From: an uncultured Lachnoanaerobaculum sp.
GTDB taxonomy: Bacteria; Bacillota; Clostridia; Lachnospirales; Lachnospiraceae
Reading direction: 5' to 3'
Assembly (NCBI RefSeq): GCF_938015485.1
Contig: NZ_CALLVU010000107.1
Span: 1 to 29,608, forward strand
DNA: 29,608 nucleotides
A program made the position numbers and the translations under genes. The notes beneath the pieces are model-generated. The model was not told where the DNA came from. It saw nothing but the letters and a program-made list of their open reading frames with translations, and did not search any database. Every line of letters begins with the position of its first letter. Positions within the stretch are counted from its first letter, which is position 1. Shown piece by piece: positions 16,991 through 23,782 of this stretch.

Positions 16991-17595
16991 TACCATTCCT
17001 CCTCTTTTATTAAATCAATTACTTTTGCAAAATCAATTACTTTATCACATAAGTTAAAGCCTATCGCTTCATCAGGTAAAAAGTAATGATCAAAACTTGT
17101 TGCTATATCTATTTCCTCTTCAGTTTTACCGGTATGTTTTGATAATAGTCCATTTAATTTTCTCTTGGTTTCAAGCATACTGTCAGAAATGCTCTTTATA
17201 CTGGAAGCATTACCTGCTACATTTCCACCAAGTATAGGTTGATGTAACATTAGCTCACTGTTTGGAAGCATGTATCGTTCATTTGCGCAAGCAAAGAGTA
17301 TGGCTCCCATGCTGTATGCTCTTCCTCTACATATCATTCGTATAGGTGCTTTTGAACCAACTATAGCATCATACATTAATAATCCACTGTTTATTTCTCC
17401 ACCAAGACTGTTTATCAGTATTGTAATAGGTTGATCTGATTCCAGATTTAATTCCAATATTTTATCAGTAAAATCAAGAGCTAAAGCATCTGTTATAGCA
17501 CCATTGATATTGATACACCTTTTATCAAAAAATTTTGTTTCCAGTGAAACCTGAGATATTCCACAGTTTGTTTTTAATAATGTAGTAAAACTCAT
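16990..17595 (-). CDS. ClpP-like serine protease
   Basis: This 201-residue protein has the ClpP fold and an apparently intact triad: Ser95 in GRAYSMGAILFA, His118 in ELMLHQP and Asp169 in TSFDHYFLPDEAIGF. ITILINSLGGEINSGL (57-72) is the conserved substrate-strand and glycine-rich segment of ClpP. It differs from housekeeping ClpP in its N-terminal axial region (MSFTTLLKTNCGISQ), which in ClpP contacts the partner ATPase, so its ATPase partner may be unusual. AAGGAG precedes the ATG. The stop overlaps the VirD4-like start (TAATG), so the two are co-translated. The promoter lies in the 17596-17804 gap and is overlaid by a perfect palindrome. The protease family is secure and its role unknown. 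Confidence 0.85.
   Translation of the reverse strand: MSFTTLLKTNCGISQVSLETKFFDKRCININGAITDALALDFTDKILELNLESDQPITILINSLGGEINSGLLMYDAIVGSKAPIRMICRGRAYSMGAILFACANERYMLPNSELMLHQPILGGNVAGNASSIKSISDSMLETKRKLNGLLSKHTGKTEEEIDIATSFDHYFLPDEAIGFNLCDKVIDFAKVIDLIKEEEW
16998..17003 (-). promoter_or_regulatory. Shine-Dalgarno that decides the VirD4-like start
   Basis: AGGAGG on the minus strand lies 7 nt before the ATG at 16990 but only 1 nt before the ATG at 16996. The former also gives a TAATG overlap with the ClpP-like stop. Confidence 0.65.
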
Positions 17596-17655
17596 ACTAA
17601 CTCCTTTATATTTGAAATTATTAATACTTGTTGATCCGGATTTAAGTATGCTTGG

Positions 17656-17684
17656 ATTATATCATTTATATACATATATGTATA
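17656..17684 (-). promoter_or_regulatory. Putative promoter of the ClpP-like/VirD4-like operon
   Basis: A TATAAT -10 (17661-17656) has a weak TATACA -35 (17684-17679) at 17-nt spacing. The -35 and spacer lie inside the 24-bp palindrome 17665-17688, so a protein bound there would block RNA polymerase. Confidence 0.5.
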
Positions 17685-17688
17685 TAAA
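17665..17688. promoter_or_regulatory. Perfect 24-bp palindrome, candidate operator
   Basis: The half-site TATGTATATAAA (17677-17688) is mirrored exactly by TTTATATACATA (17665-17676). It overlaps the leftward promoter. The same half-site recurs in inverted orientation around the rightward promoter at 17755-17787, which supports a shared regulator. AT-rich content raises the chance of coincidence, but the 12-nt half-sites are identical. Confidence 0.55.
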
Positions 17689-17727
17689 CAAGTGAAATAA
17701 AAATATGTACAAGTTAAGAGTTTGTGC

Positions 17728-17756
17728 TTGCAAAATAAAGGAACATGATATATATT
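17728..17756 (+). promoter_or_regulatory. Putative promoter of the divergent unknown gene
   Basis: TTGCAA (17728-17733) and TATATT (17751-17756) are 17 nt apart, about 48 nt before the ATG at 17805. Read by eye. Confidence 0.45.
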
Positions 17757-17787
17757 TATGTATATAAATAAAAAATATATACATAAA
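17755..17787. promoter_or_regulatory. Inverted repeat with the same half-sites, second candidate operator
   Basis: TTTATGTATATA (17755-17766) and TATATACATAAA (17776-17787) form an inverted repeat with a 9-nt A-rich spacer. Its left part contains TATGTATATAAA (17757-17768), identical to the half-site of the palindrome at 17665-17688. It covers the expected transcription start of the rightward gene. Confidence 0.55.
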
Positions 17788-17804
17788 TAAAAAGAGGTAC
17801 AAAT

Positions 17805-18560
17805 ATGTCAAAAAAAATTGGGAATCACGAGTCAAATGAAAACAGAGCTTTCAAAATAACGGAATTAACAAAGTATTTAGTGAAAATGTATAAACTGCCA
17901 ACTGAAGACAAAGCCAATCTGGATGAACGTAATGGTGATGGATTAAGAGGGTATAGAAAGCAAATAGAGAGAATTCTAAAAAATACCAAAGTAAATGGGA
18001 AATCACTTTATGATATTTGCAAACCGAATGATGGTGTACCAAGAAAAATAAGCATTTTGGATTTTAATAAACATTGCTTTTCACAATGGTCAGATTATCT
18101 TAAAAATGGTAAAAATGAATATGATAGAGAAGTGTTAGAAAGAGAGGAAAAAATATATGAACGTGCGAAAACAATACAAGAAAATGCTGAGGATGATGAT
18201 GTATATGATAATGAATCTGAAGAAATATTTATATATTCAGAGGAAGAGTTAGAAAAACATGCTATGAAACTGATGATAGAGGGGATTTTTGAGGCATTGT
18301 GTGGAGAATTTGATTGGAAGAAATTAAAGTATGATTTAGAAAATAAAGAATACTATTTACATCCATGGAACGTTGAAAAAATTTATCCGGAGAGCTATCT
18401 TAATGAAATGGAATTTTGGAATGAAGAAGATGGAACATTCTATACTATTCCATATGAGGAATTGCAAGAAGATGGCAGAAAGACAAGGGAGCCCTTAGAG
18501 AAATCGATGGAAAATCTAAAATCATATAAGAACTATATAAAAGATAAGGATAATGAATAG
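17805..18560 (+). CDS. Acidic hypothetical protein, candidate regulator of the element
   Basis: I do not recognise this 251-residue protein. The N-terminal 110 residues are basic, with a motif-like stretch DGLRGYRKQIERILKNTKV, and could hold a DNA-binding fold, though no clear helix-turn-helix is evident by eye. The middle and C-terminal parts are strongly acidic (NAEDDDVYDNESEEIFIYSE) and predicted helical, ending in a charged tail. The start has GAGGT upstream. It is divergent from the ClpP-like/VirD4-like pair, with palindromic candidate operators between them, which is the usual arrangement for an autoregulated regulator. That role is inference only; a host-interaction or replication-related protein is equally possible. 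Confidence 0.65.
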   Translation: MSKKIGNHESNENRAFKITELTKYLVKMYKLPTEDKANLDERNGDGLRGYRKQIERILKNTKVNGKSLYDICKPNDGVPRKISILDFNKHCFSQWSDYLKNGKNEYDREVLEREEKIYERAKTIQENAEDDDVYDNESEEIFIYSEEELEKHAMKLMIEGIFEALCGEFDWKKLKYDLENKEYYLHPWNVEKIYPESYLNEMEFWNEEDGTFYTIPYEELQEDGRKTREPLEKSMENLKSYKNYIKDKDNE

Positions 18561-18628
18561 GCATAAATTAAAAAATAATAGCTTCAAGAGAATAATAATG
18601 CAGAACAACTCAAAAAGATAGTCAGAAT

Positions 18629-18687
18629 AATAAAAGACATTAAATAACTACAAAACCACCCAAATGGGTGGTTTTGCTATTAATAGA
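18629..18687. repeat. Right copy of 59-bp direct repeat with the lysozyme terminator
   Basis: This is the partner of 15381-15439. Hairpin arms are 18651-18661 and 18666-18676 with loop AAAT. Reading leftward it begins 15 nt beyond the lysozyme stop, so it is the natural terminator of the wall-protein operon and probably the ancestral copy. Confidence 0.85.
18651..18676 (-). terminator. Intrinsic terminator of the wall-protein operon
   Basis: An 11-bp GC-containing stem ends in GGTTTTG on the minus strand, about 25 nt after the lysozyme stop. The AAAACC...GGTTTT flanks make it work in both directions, so it may also stop the rightward unknown gene ending at 18560. Confidence 0.75.
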
Positions 18688-18701
18688 ACTTTTTCTTGTT
18701 A

Positions 18702-20609
18702 TTATTCCGCTCTCGGTCCTACACTTGCCTGTGTAGAAACTGTAGAGGTTTCCGGTGCGGTGGTGCTTTCTGTAGCTACAGGAGTCATAGCACCTGAAGC
18801 ATCAATGTTGTACTCGGTGCCGTTTACATTTACTGTAGTACCCGCAAGCATCTTTCCGTTTTCGTCAAGGTAGTATGAAACATTATTTACATTTATCATG
18901 CCCTTTGACATGGCACCTGAGCCGCTTAGGTAGTACCAGGTATTGTTGTCATTTATCCAACCTGTCTTCATTGCACCGCTTGGAGAAAGGAAATATCTTT
19001 GATTGCTTATATCAATCCAACCGGTTTTCATCTTACCTGAGTCGTCCATGTAGTACCATGTGCCGCCGTCGTTGACCCAACCTGTTCTCATAGAACCTGA
19101 ACCGTCAATGTAGTACCAACCGTTATCCTGCTTTAACCAACCGGTTTGCATAGCACCTGAATCGGTCATAAAGTACTTGCTTCTGCCGTCATTTATCCAG
19201 CCTGTCTGCATCTTGCCGGTGTTGTCCATATAGTACCAGCTGCCGCGGTCATTAACCCAACCTGTCTGCATCTTACCGTTATTGTCCATATAGTACCAAG
19301 TACCGCTTTCATTCAGCCAACCCTTAGACATGGCGCCGCTTGGAGCCAAGAAATATCTTGAATTTCCGATATCGGTCCAGCCTGTAAGCATCTTACCTGT
19401 ATTGTCAAGGTAATATCTTTGATTTCCTGTATCAACCCAGCCTGTCTGCATTTTACCCGACTTGTCCATAAAGTACCAGATATTACCGTCACTTACCCAT
19501 CCTGTTGCCATAGCGCCTGAAGGGTTTAAGAAGTAGGTATCTTTGCCGTCTACCAGCCAGCCTGTCTGCATCTTACCGTCCTTGTCGGAGTAGTATCTCT
19601 TATTGCCGTCGGCATACCAGCCTGTCTGCATCTTACCGTCACTGTTGTCAAGGTAGTACCAGGAGTTGTTCTCATTATACCAACCTCTCTTTGTGGCACC
19701 GTTATTTTGCGGATCAAGGTAGTAGGTAGCATTGTTCTCAGTGTACCAACCTGTCTTGGCTATACCCTCGGAGCCCATGTAGTATGAGTTCTTATTGTCA
19801 TGAACCCATGCATTCTTTACCATGTTGTAGTCTTTGAAATAATATCTTTTGCCTGCGATAGTTCTCCATGTGGTTGAAGGAATCTTATCACTGAAAGACT
19901 TGTACTGGAAGTCGATATCGACATTTCCGTTTATTCCGTTGACTTTACCTGTACTGGTAGCCTGCCACATAACAGGGTTCGGATATGAATGCTTTACATT
20001 GTATCTGGCAACCCAGATATCGTATTTTTTCAGTGCGTTCATATCAAGCTTGTTGGCAATCCAGTAGTCATTGGCATATACGATAGGGTAGTAGCCTGCA
20101 GCTTCAACCTTGTCGCAGAATTTTTTGATAATTGCGGTGAGCTGATCCTTAGGCAATTTACCCTGAGTATTGGCGTCCTCCACATCAAATGCTACAGGAT
20201 AAGATATCGGATAGTCCTTTATAATATCCAGCACAAAGTCAGCCTCGGCTTCAGCCTGCTCAACGCTCATCGCATATGAATAGATATAGACACCGAGTTT
20301 AATGCCTCTTTTATTTGCTTCAGACAAATTCTTTCTTATAACAGGGTCTATCTGGCCCTTGTATCTGGTTCCGTGTAATATGAATTGTACATCATCTGCC
20401 GCAACCTTGTCCCAGTCCACATTTCCCTGATAATGTGAAAGGTCGATACCTCTTGCCACTACACCTGAAAGTGAGGAGCCGTCAAGCATCTGATAGACTC
20501 CCGGGCTTTGCATGGTCCACTCGTTTGCCGCAAATGCGGTCATAGGAGTGAGTAAGGACATAGCAAGTGAAATTGATATGGCGGCTTTTGAAAATTTATT
20601 TAAGTGCAT
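18702..20609 (-). CDS. Secreted GH25 muramidase with C-terminal choline-binding-type repeats
   Basis: The 635-residue protein starts with a signal peptide (cut expected after Ala27, AFA). A GH25 lysozyme domain follows at about 50-240: RGIDLSHYQGNVDW with Asp56, VAFDVEDANTQGK with Asp142 and Glu144 as the catalytic pair, and NGNVDIDF closing the barrel. GH25 enzymes cleave the MurNAc-GlcNAc bond of peptidoglycan. Residues 246-600 are about 17 repeats of some 20 residues of the form GWxxxxxxWYYMDxxGKMQT, as in choline- or glucan-binding modules. Some repeats read NQRYFL or NSRYFL and lack the ligand Trp. It ends TQASVGPRAE with no sorting signal. It follows the other repeat protein after 9 nt, so both are co-transcribed. 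The likely role is wall remodelling or lysis of competitors. Confidence 0.93.
   Translation of the reverse strand: MHLNKFSKAAISISLAMSLLTPMTAFAANEWTMQSPGVYQMLDGSSLSGVVARGIDLSHYQGNVDWDKVAADDVQFILHGTRYKGQIDPVIRKNLSEANKRGIKLGVYIYSYAMSVEQAEAEADFVLDIIKDYPISYPVAFDVEDANTQGKLPKDQLTAIIKKFCDKVEAAGYYPIVYANDYWIANKLDMNALKKYDIWVARYNVKHSYPNPVMWQATSTGKVNGINGNVDIDFQYKSFSDKIPSTTWRTIAGKRYYFKDYNMVKNAWVHDNKNSYYMGSEGIAKTGWYTENNATYYLDPQNNGATKRGWYNENNSWYYLDNSDGKMQTGWYADGNKRYYSDKDGKMQTGWLVDGKDTYFLNPSGAMATGWVSDGNIWYFMDKSGKMQTGWVDTGNQRYYLDNTGKMLTGWTDIGNSRYFLAPSGAMSKGWLNESGTWYYMDNNGKMQTGWVNDRGSWYYMDNTGKMQTGWINDGRSKYFMTDSGAMQTGWLKQDNGWYYIDGSGSMRTGWVNDGGTWYYMDDSGKMKTGWIDISNQRYFLSPSGAMKTGWINDNNTWYYLSGSGAMSKGMINVNNVSYYLDENGKMLAGTTVNVNGTEYNIDASGAMTPVATESTTAPETSTVSTQASVGPRAE
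18812..19874 (-). repeat. Coding tandem repeats of the lysozyme wall-binding region
   Basis: About 17 degenerate units near 60 nt encode the GW/YYMD repeats. DNA similarity between units (for example the repeated CAACCTGTCTGCATCTTACC) makes this stretch prone to unequal recombination and assembly collapse. Confidence 0.85.
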
Positions 20610-20618
20610 GATTTACCT

Positions 20619-21854
20619 CTATTTCGGTCCTGATGTTTCGCCGGGTTTTAATCCGACTTCGTCTTTGCTTGCAGAACCGTTACCTTTTTTTGTTTCATCT
20701 GCCGGAGATTTCGGCTTAGCCTCTCCCAAAGTGCTGTTTGCCTTAGAGCTTTCAGAGTTTGACTTTGTCTCATCTGTAGGTGCGACAGGTACGGTAGGTT
20801 CTGTGGCTGAAGTAGAGGAGTTTTTGCTCTCACCCGACTTGGTTTCGGCAGATTTTGATTCAGTCGACTTATTGTCACCGGGAGCGGGTACTACAGTTGG
20901 CTGACCTGAAGAAGCACTTTTGGACTGATTTTCTGAAGAGGACTTTGTTCCTTTGGTTGCTTCAGCTTTCAGTATTCCCGGTATAGCATTAGTGACACTG
21001 CTAGGAGTGCCACTGAGATTTGTACATACACCATGTGTATCAAAGGTATATTCTTTTCCTTCTATAGTTATGGTTTTACCGGCAACTATCTTTCCTTCTT
21101 CATCGAAGTAATAGTATTTGTCATTTGATTTCAGCCAACCCTTAACCATATGTCCTTGTTCATTGAAGAAGTAAGTTGTACCTGCTATCTTTTTGAAACC
21201 GAAGCTCATCTTGCCGTGGTTGTCACCGGCAGCTTCTTCCATATAGTACTTGTGGGTACCGTCATTGACCCAACCGGTCTTCATGGAGCCGTCAGGATTG
21301 AAGTAATAGAAAATACCGTCAATCTGATTCCATGAGGTACACATTTTTGCGGCGCTTGAGAAGTAATATGTCTTGTCACCTACTTTAGTCCAGCCGAATG
21401 CGGCTCTTCCGTCAGGTTTAAAATAGTACCATGATCCGTCCATCTGTCTCCAGCCTGTAGCCATAGCACCTGAAGCTCTTAAGTAGTAGTAATTTGAATC
21501 GCTCTTAAGCCATGAACCCTGTACAAGGTTACCACTGCTGAGTGTATAATACCATTCATTTCCTACTTTAAACCAACCTGTAGCCATTATTCCGTTTGAT
21601 TTGAAATAATACCACTTTGAATCAATATTTTTCCAACCTGTAGTCATGATACCTGTGGACAAATCCATATAGTAGTAGCCGTCTGAAGACTGTAACCAGC
21701 CTTTGTGCAGTTGATTATTCTCATCAACATAGGTCCAGGTACCGTTGTTTGACTTCCAACCGTTATTAGATGCGTACACTGCAGAAACGGCGGAGAGTGA
21801 AAGCAGTCCGCTAATTGCGCCCGTAACCAACATCTTTTTGATAGTTTGCTTCAT
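20619..21854 (-). CDS. Secreted choline-binding-repeat protein with S/T/P/K-rich tail
   Basis: A 411-residue exported protein: signal peptide MKQTIKKMLVTGAISG onward, with cleavage expected after AVYA (about 28). Residues 30-285 are cell-wall-binding repeats such as GWKNIDSKWYYFKSNGIMAT and GWFKVGNEWYY, without any catalytic domain. Residues about 286-411 form a low-complexity tail rich in Ser, Thr, Pro, Lys and Glu (TKSGESKNSSTSATEPTVP), ending KPGETSGPK. No LPxTG or membrane anchor is seen, so attachment would be through the repeats. AAGGAGGAAAT precedes the ATG. It is the first gene of the operon with the GH25 muramidase. It may be a structural or adhesive surface protein that displays its tail. 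Confidence 0.88.
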   Translation of the reverse strand: MKQTIKKMLVTGAISGLLSLSAVSAVYASNNGWKSNNGTWTYVDENNQLHKGWLQSSDGYYYMDLSTGIMTTGWKNIDSKWYYFKSNGIMATGWFKVGNEWYYTLSSGNLVQGSWLKSDSNYYYLRASGAMATGWRQMDGSWYYFKPDGRAAFGWTKVGDKTYYFSSAAKMCTSWNQIDGIFYYFNPDGSMKTGWVNDGTHKYYMEEAAGDNHGKMSFGFKKIAGTTYFFNEQGHMVKGWLKSNDKYYYFDEEGKIVAGKTITIEGKEYTFDTHGVCTNLSGTPSSVTNAIPGILKAEATKGTKSSSENQSKSASSGQPTVVPAPGDNKSTESKSAETKSGESKNSSTSATEPTVPVAPTDETKSNSESSKANSTLGEAKPKSPADETKKGNGSASKDEVGLKPGETSGPK

Positions 21855-22180
21855 ATTTCCTCCTTATATTGTTATGGATGAGATCAAACGATAAGGGCTC
21901 ACCGTGGTAGGCTATCTTACATTTGAACTTATACCCGTTATTACTTCTATTATAACATCTTACCTGACAATAAAATAGTGTATATATTATAACAAATATT
22001 TACGATTTACAGAACACAGATTTATATTCTTTTATAAACAAAAGTTGCTGTAATAAGCTACATTTAAAGTACATTCTTAAATGTATTATCTAAAAATTTA
22101 CAGGTGGTAGTATTTTTGTATAGTTTTTTGTGGTATTAGTCTTTAATTTAACAATGATATTGATAAAAAAAACACTAATA
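21855..22180. other. Divergent intergenic region between wall-protein and atp operons
   Basis: This AT-rich stretch holds the leader and promoters of the leftward wall-protein operon. It also has a short inverted repeat, ACATTTAA (22060-22067) with TTAAATGT (22077-22084). I see no further gene or recognisable riboswitch. Confidence 0.5.
21949..21957 (-). promoter_or_regulatory. Putative extended -10 of the wall-protein operon
   Basis: The minus strand reads TGTTATAAT, a TGnTATAAT extended -10, about 100 nt before the start codon. An identical TGTTATAAT lies further upstream at 21986-21994. Neither has a good -35, so which one is used is unclear. Confidence 0.4.
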
Positions 22181-22209
22181 TAGACAAGGTGAGAATATAT
22201 AGGTATAAT
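22181..22209 (+). promoter_or_regulatory. Promoter of the atp operon
   Basis: TAGACA (22181-22186), a 17-nt spacer and a perfect TATAAT (22204-22209) lie 75 nt before the first atp gene. Near-consensus, as expected for a highly expressed housekeeping operon. Confidence 0.75.
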
Positions 22210-22212
22210 GGT

Positions 22213-22258
22213 AAAACCGTATAAATTAAATTCGTATATTGAAAGCTTTTACGGTTTT
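22213..22258 (+). promoter_or_regulatory. 5' leader stem-loop of the atp mRNA
   Basis: AAAACCGTA (22213-22221) and TACGGTTTT (22250-22258) form a 9-bp stem starting at about the expected +1 and ending 11 nt before the ribosome site AGGAGGTGA (22269-22277). It may protect the transcript 5' end or tune initiation. Confidence 0.55.
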
Positions 22259-22283
22259 GGAGTATATTAGGAGGTGAAAGTTT

Positions 22284-22577
22284 ATGGAGGCCTTAAAATA
22301 TTTATCACTCATCTCTCAGGTAGGTTTTACCATGGTTACACCTGTTTTACTCTGTACATTTGTAGGTATTAAGCTTGAGGGGAAGTTTAAATTTCCGTTT
22401 ACATTGATATTTTTGTTGCTTGGAGTGATAAGCGGATGTATGTCGGGGTATAGACTTATAATGAATTCTCTAAAGAAGATGGAGAAAGACGATCAAAAAA
22501 AGGACCTGCAGATAAAAGAAAACAGTTTTGTTTTACCGAAGAAAGAAAGTAGGGTTTTTAAGAAAAAGGATGAGTAA
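22284..22577 (+). CDS. atpZ: AtpZ-like ATP synthase accessory protein
   Basis: A 97-residue protein with two transmembrane helices (about 8-30 and 36-58) joined by a short loop, VGIKLEGKFKFPF, and a second helix LIFLLLGVISGCMSGYRLIM. This fits the AtpZ/F1Fo-associated family (GxxLDxxxxxxPxF then GxxxGxxxxxRxI). A highly charged C-terminal tail of about 35 residues follows. AtpZ proteins head many Firmicutes atp operons and are linked to Fo assembly or ion uptake together with AtpI. It has the best ribosome site of the operon (AGGAGGTGA) and overlaps the next gene by 8 nt. Confidence 0.75.
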   Translation: MEALKYLSLISQVGFTMVTPVLLCTFVGIKLEGKFKFPFTLIFLLLGVISGCMSGYRLIMNSLKKMEKDDQKKDLQIKENSFVLPKKESRVFKKKDE

Positions 22578-22983
22578 GGATACGGGAAGAACATGCCTTT
22601 ATATGGGTATCGGTGTTTTGATTTATGAGATTATTTTAAGCATTGCAGCTCTTTTTTTTGCAAGACTTATGAAGTACCCGGTATCTTCTATGGAATTTGG
22701 TATATTGGTAGGAACTGTTTTGGTATTGGCTATGGTTGTGGATATGGGTATATCTACTGAGGACAGTCTGTACGGGGGGACCCCTTCTTATGCACAGAGA
22801 AAGATTATGATACATTCTTTGCTCAGGAAGGCGGTTTTATTCGTTGTTGTAGCAATATTTTGGAACAGTAGATACATAAATGCACTCGCGATTGTTATAT
22901 CCGTTTTCGGATTGAAGTTAGGCGCATATATGTATCCACTGTTTAAAAAAATATTTGAAAAAAGAAGAAAGGAGGAGACATGA
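22570..22983 (+). CDS. atpI: AtpI-like ATP synthase assembly protein
   Basis: The 137-residue product (ATG at 22570) has four predicted membrane helices: YMGIGVLIYEIILSIAALFF, FGILVGTVLVLAMVVDMGI, KAVLFVVVAIFW and INALAIVISVFGLKLGAYMY. A basic tail FKKIFEKRRKEE follows. Its place before atpB and this topology match ATP synthase protein I, which helps assemble the c-ring. An ATG at 22528 would add 14 residues but lies deep inside atpZ; the later ATG overlaps the atpZ stop by 8 nt and gives the normal AtpI length. The stop overlaps the atpB start (ATGA). Confidence 0.75.
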   Translation: MSKDTGRTCLYMGIGVLIYEIILSIAALFFARLMKYPVSSMEFGILVGTVLVLAMVVDMGISTEDSLYGGTPSYAQRKIMIHSLLRKAVLFVVVAIFWNSRYINALAIVISVFGLKLGAYMYPLFKKIFEKRRKEET

Positions 22984-23708
22984 GCTTAAGTATTTTAGCT
23001 GAAAGTGCAGGTGGAGCCAAAAATTTGGATTTCATGATTCACGGCCTATATAAGTATAAGCTGTTCGGTCAGGAACTCTATTTGACTACGACTACAGTTT
23101 CCTTGGTGATTGTTGTTGTATTGATTACCATATTTGCTATATTTGCAAATAGGGCAATAAAGGCATCGGATCCATATGAAGCTCCAAGCGGTTTTGTAAA
23201 CTTCTTGGAATGTGGTATTGAAGCCTTAGAGTCTATGACAGATACTATTCTTGGCGGAAACAAGGACAGATTTTTGAATTATATAGGAACAATCTTTATC
23301 TTTATTTTTGTTTCAAACTTTAGCGGTTTGTTGGGACTCAGAAACCCTACAGCGGACTACGGTGTTACATTCTTGCTTGGATTATTTACATTCCTTATAG
23401 TAAACTTCCAAGGTATCAAGAACAGAAAATTAAAACATTTTACATCGCTGTTTGAACCTATCCCTTTACTTTTCCCAATCAATGTTATTGGTGAGATAGC
23501 AAACCCGATATCCATTTCATTGCGTCTTTTTGCAAATGTGCTTTCAGGCGTTTTGATCATGGGACTTTGGTACGGTATGATGCCGATCTTTTTAAAGATA
23601 GGTGTACCGTCATTCTTACATCTTTATACAGATGTGTTCTCAGGAGCATTACAGACCTATGTTTTCTGTATGCTCAGTATGGTTTATATCAATGACAAAT
23701 TAGAATAG
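22980..23708 (+). CDS. atpB: ATP synthase Fo subunit a
   Basis: A 242-residue membrane protein forming the stator half-channels of Fo. The key PISISLRLFANVLSG contains Arg182, the residue that faces the c-ring carboxylate. VSNFSGLLGLRNPTADYGVT is another conserved block and ALQTYVFCMLSMVYI the final helix. The ATG overlaps the AtpI stop with AGGAGG upstream. A 74-nt gap, longer than elsewhere in the operon, separates it from atpE. Confidence 0.95.
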   Translation: MSLSILAESAGGAKNLDFMIHGLYKYKLFGQELYLTTTTVSLVIVVVLITIFAIFANRAIKASDPYEAPSGFVNFLECGIEALESMTDTILGGNKDRFLNYIGTIFIFIFVSNFSGLLGLRNPTADYGVTFLLGLFTFLIVNFQGIKNRKLKHFTSLFEPIPLLFPINVIGEIANPISISLRLFANVLSGVLIMGLWYGMMPIFLKIGVPSFLHLYTDVFSGALQTYVFCMLSMVYINDKLE

Positions 23709-23782
23709 TTCATTAGATAAAATATTTTCAGGATTTGAGTAGTTTTTTGTCTACTTGATATCATATATTTTGGAGGTTATTT

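Larger units (their letters stand above)
15381..18687. mobile_element. Putative 3.25-kb integrated element or duplication-flanked insertion
   Basis: The segment is bounded by two 59-bp direct repeats built around the same terminator hairpin. It contains a VirD4/TraG-like ATPase, a ClpP-like protease and a divergent unknown gene, none of which relates to the wall-protein and lipoprotein genes outside. Removing one unit of 3248 bp would leave the lysozyme terminator intact and place the lipoprotein gene just downstream. No integrase, relaxase or replication protein is recognisable inside, so the mode of movement is open. The boundaries are seen; mobility is inferred. Confidence 0.4.

Noticed and set aside
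18812..19874. Regular short repeats suggestive of a CRISPR-like array
   Set aside because: The units are about 60 nt, degenerate and in frame, and encode wall-binding repeats; there are no unique spacers.
20512..20904. 130-residue + strand frame opposite the wall-protein genes
   Set aside because: It is antisense to two strongly supported genes, spans their junction and has biased Ser/Phe/Leu content typical of a shadow frame.
22060..22084. ACATTTAA/TTAAATGT inverted repeat as a terminator
   Set aside because: The stem is AT-only and lacks a T-run, and no transcript ends nearby; it is probably chance in AT-rich DNA.
23709..23782. Attenuator or internal promoter between atpB and atpE
   Set aside because: Only a 5-bp AGTAG/CTACT stem and no convincing -35/-10 pair were found; the gap may simply hold translation-enhancing sequence for atpE.
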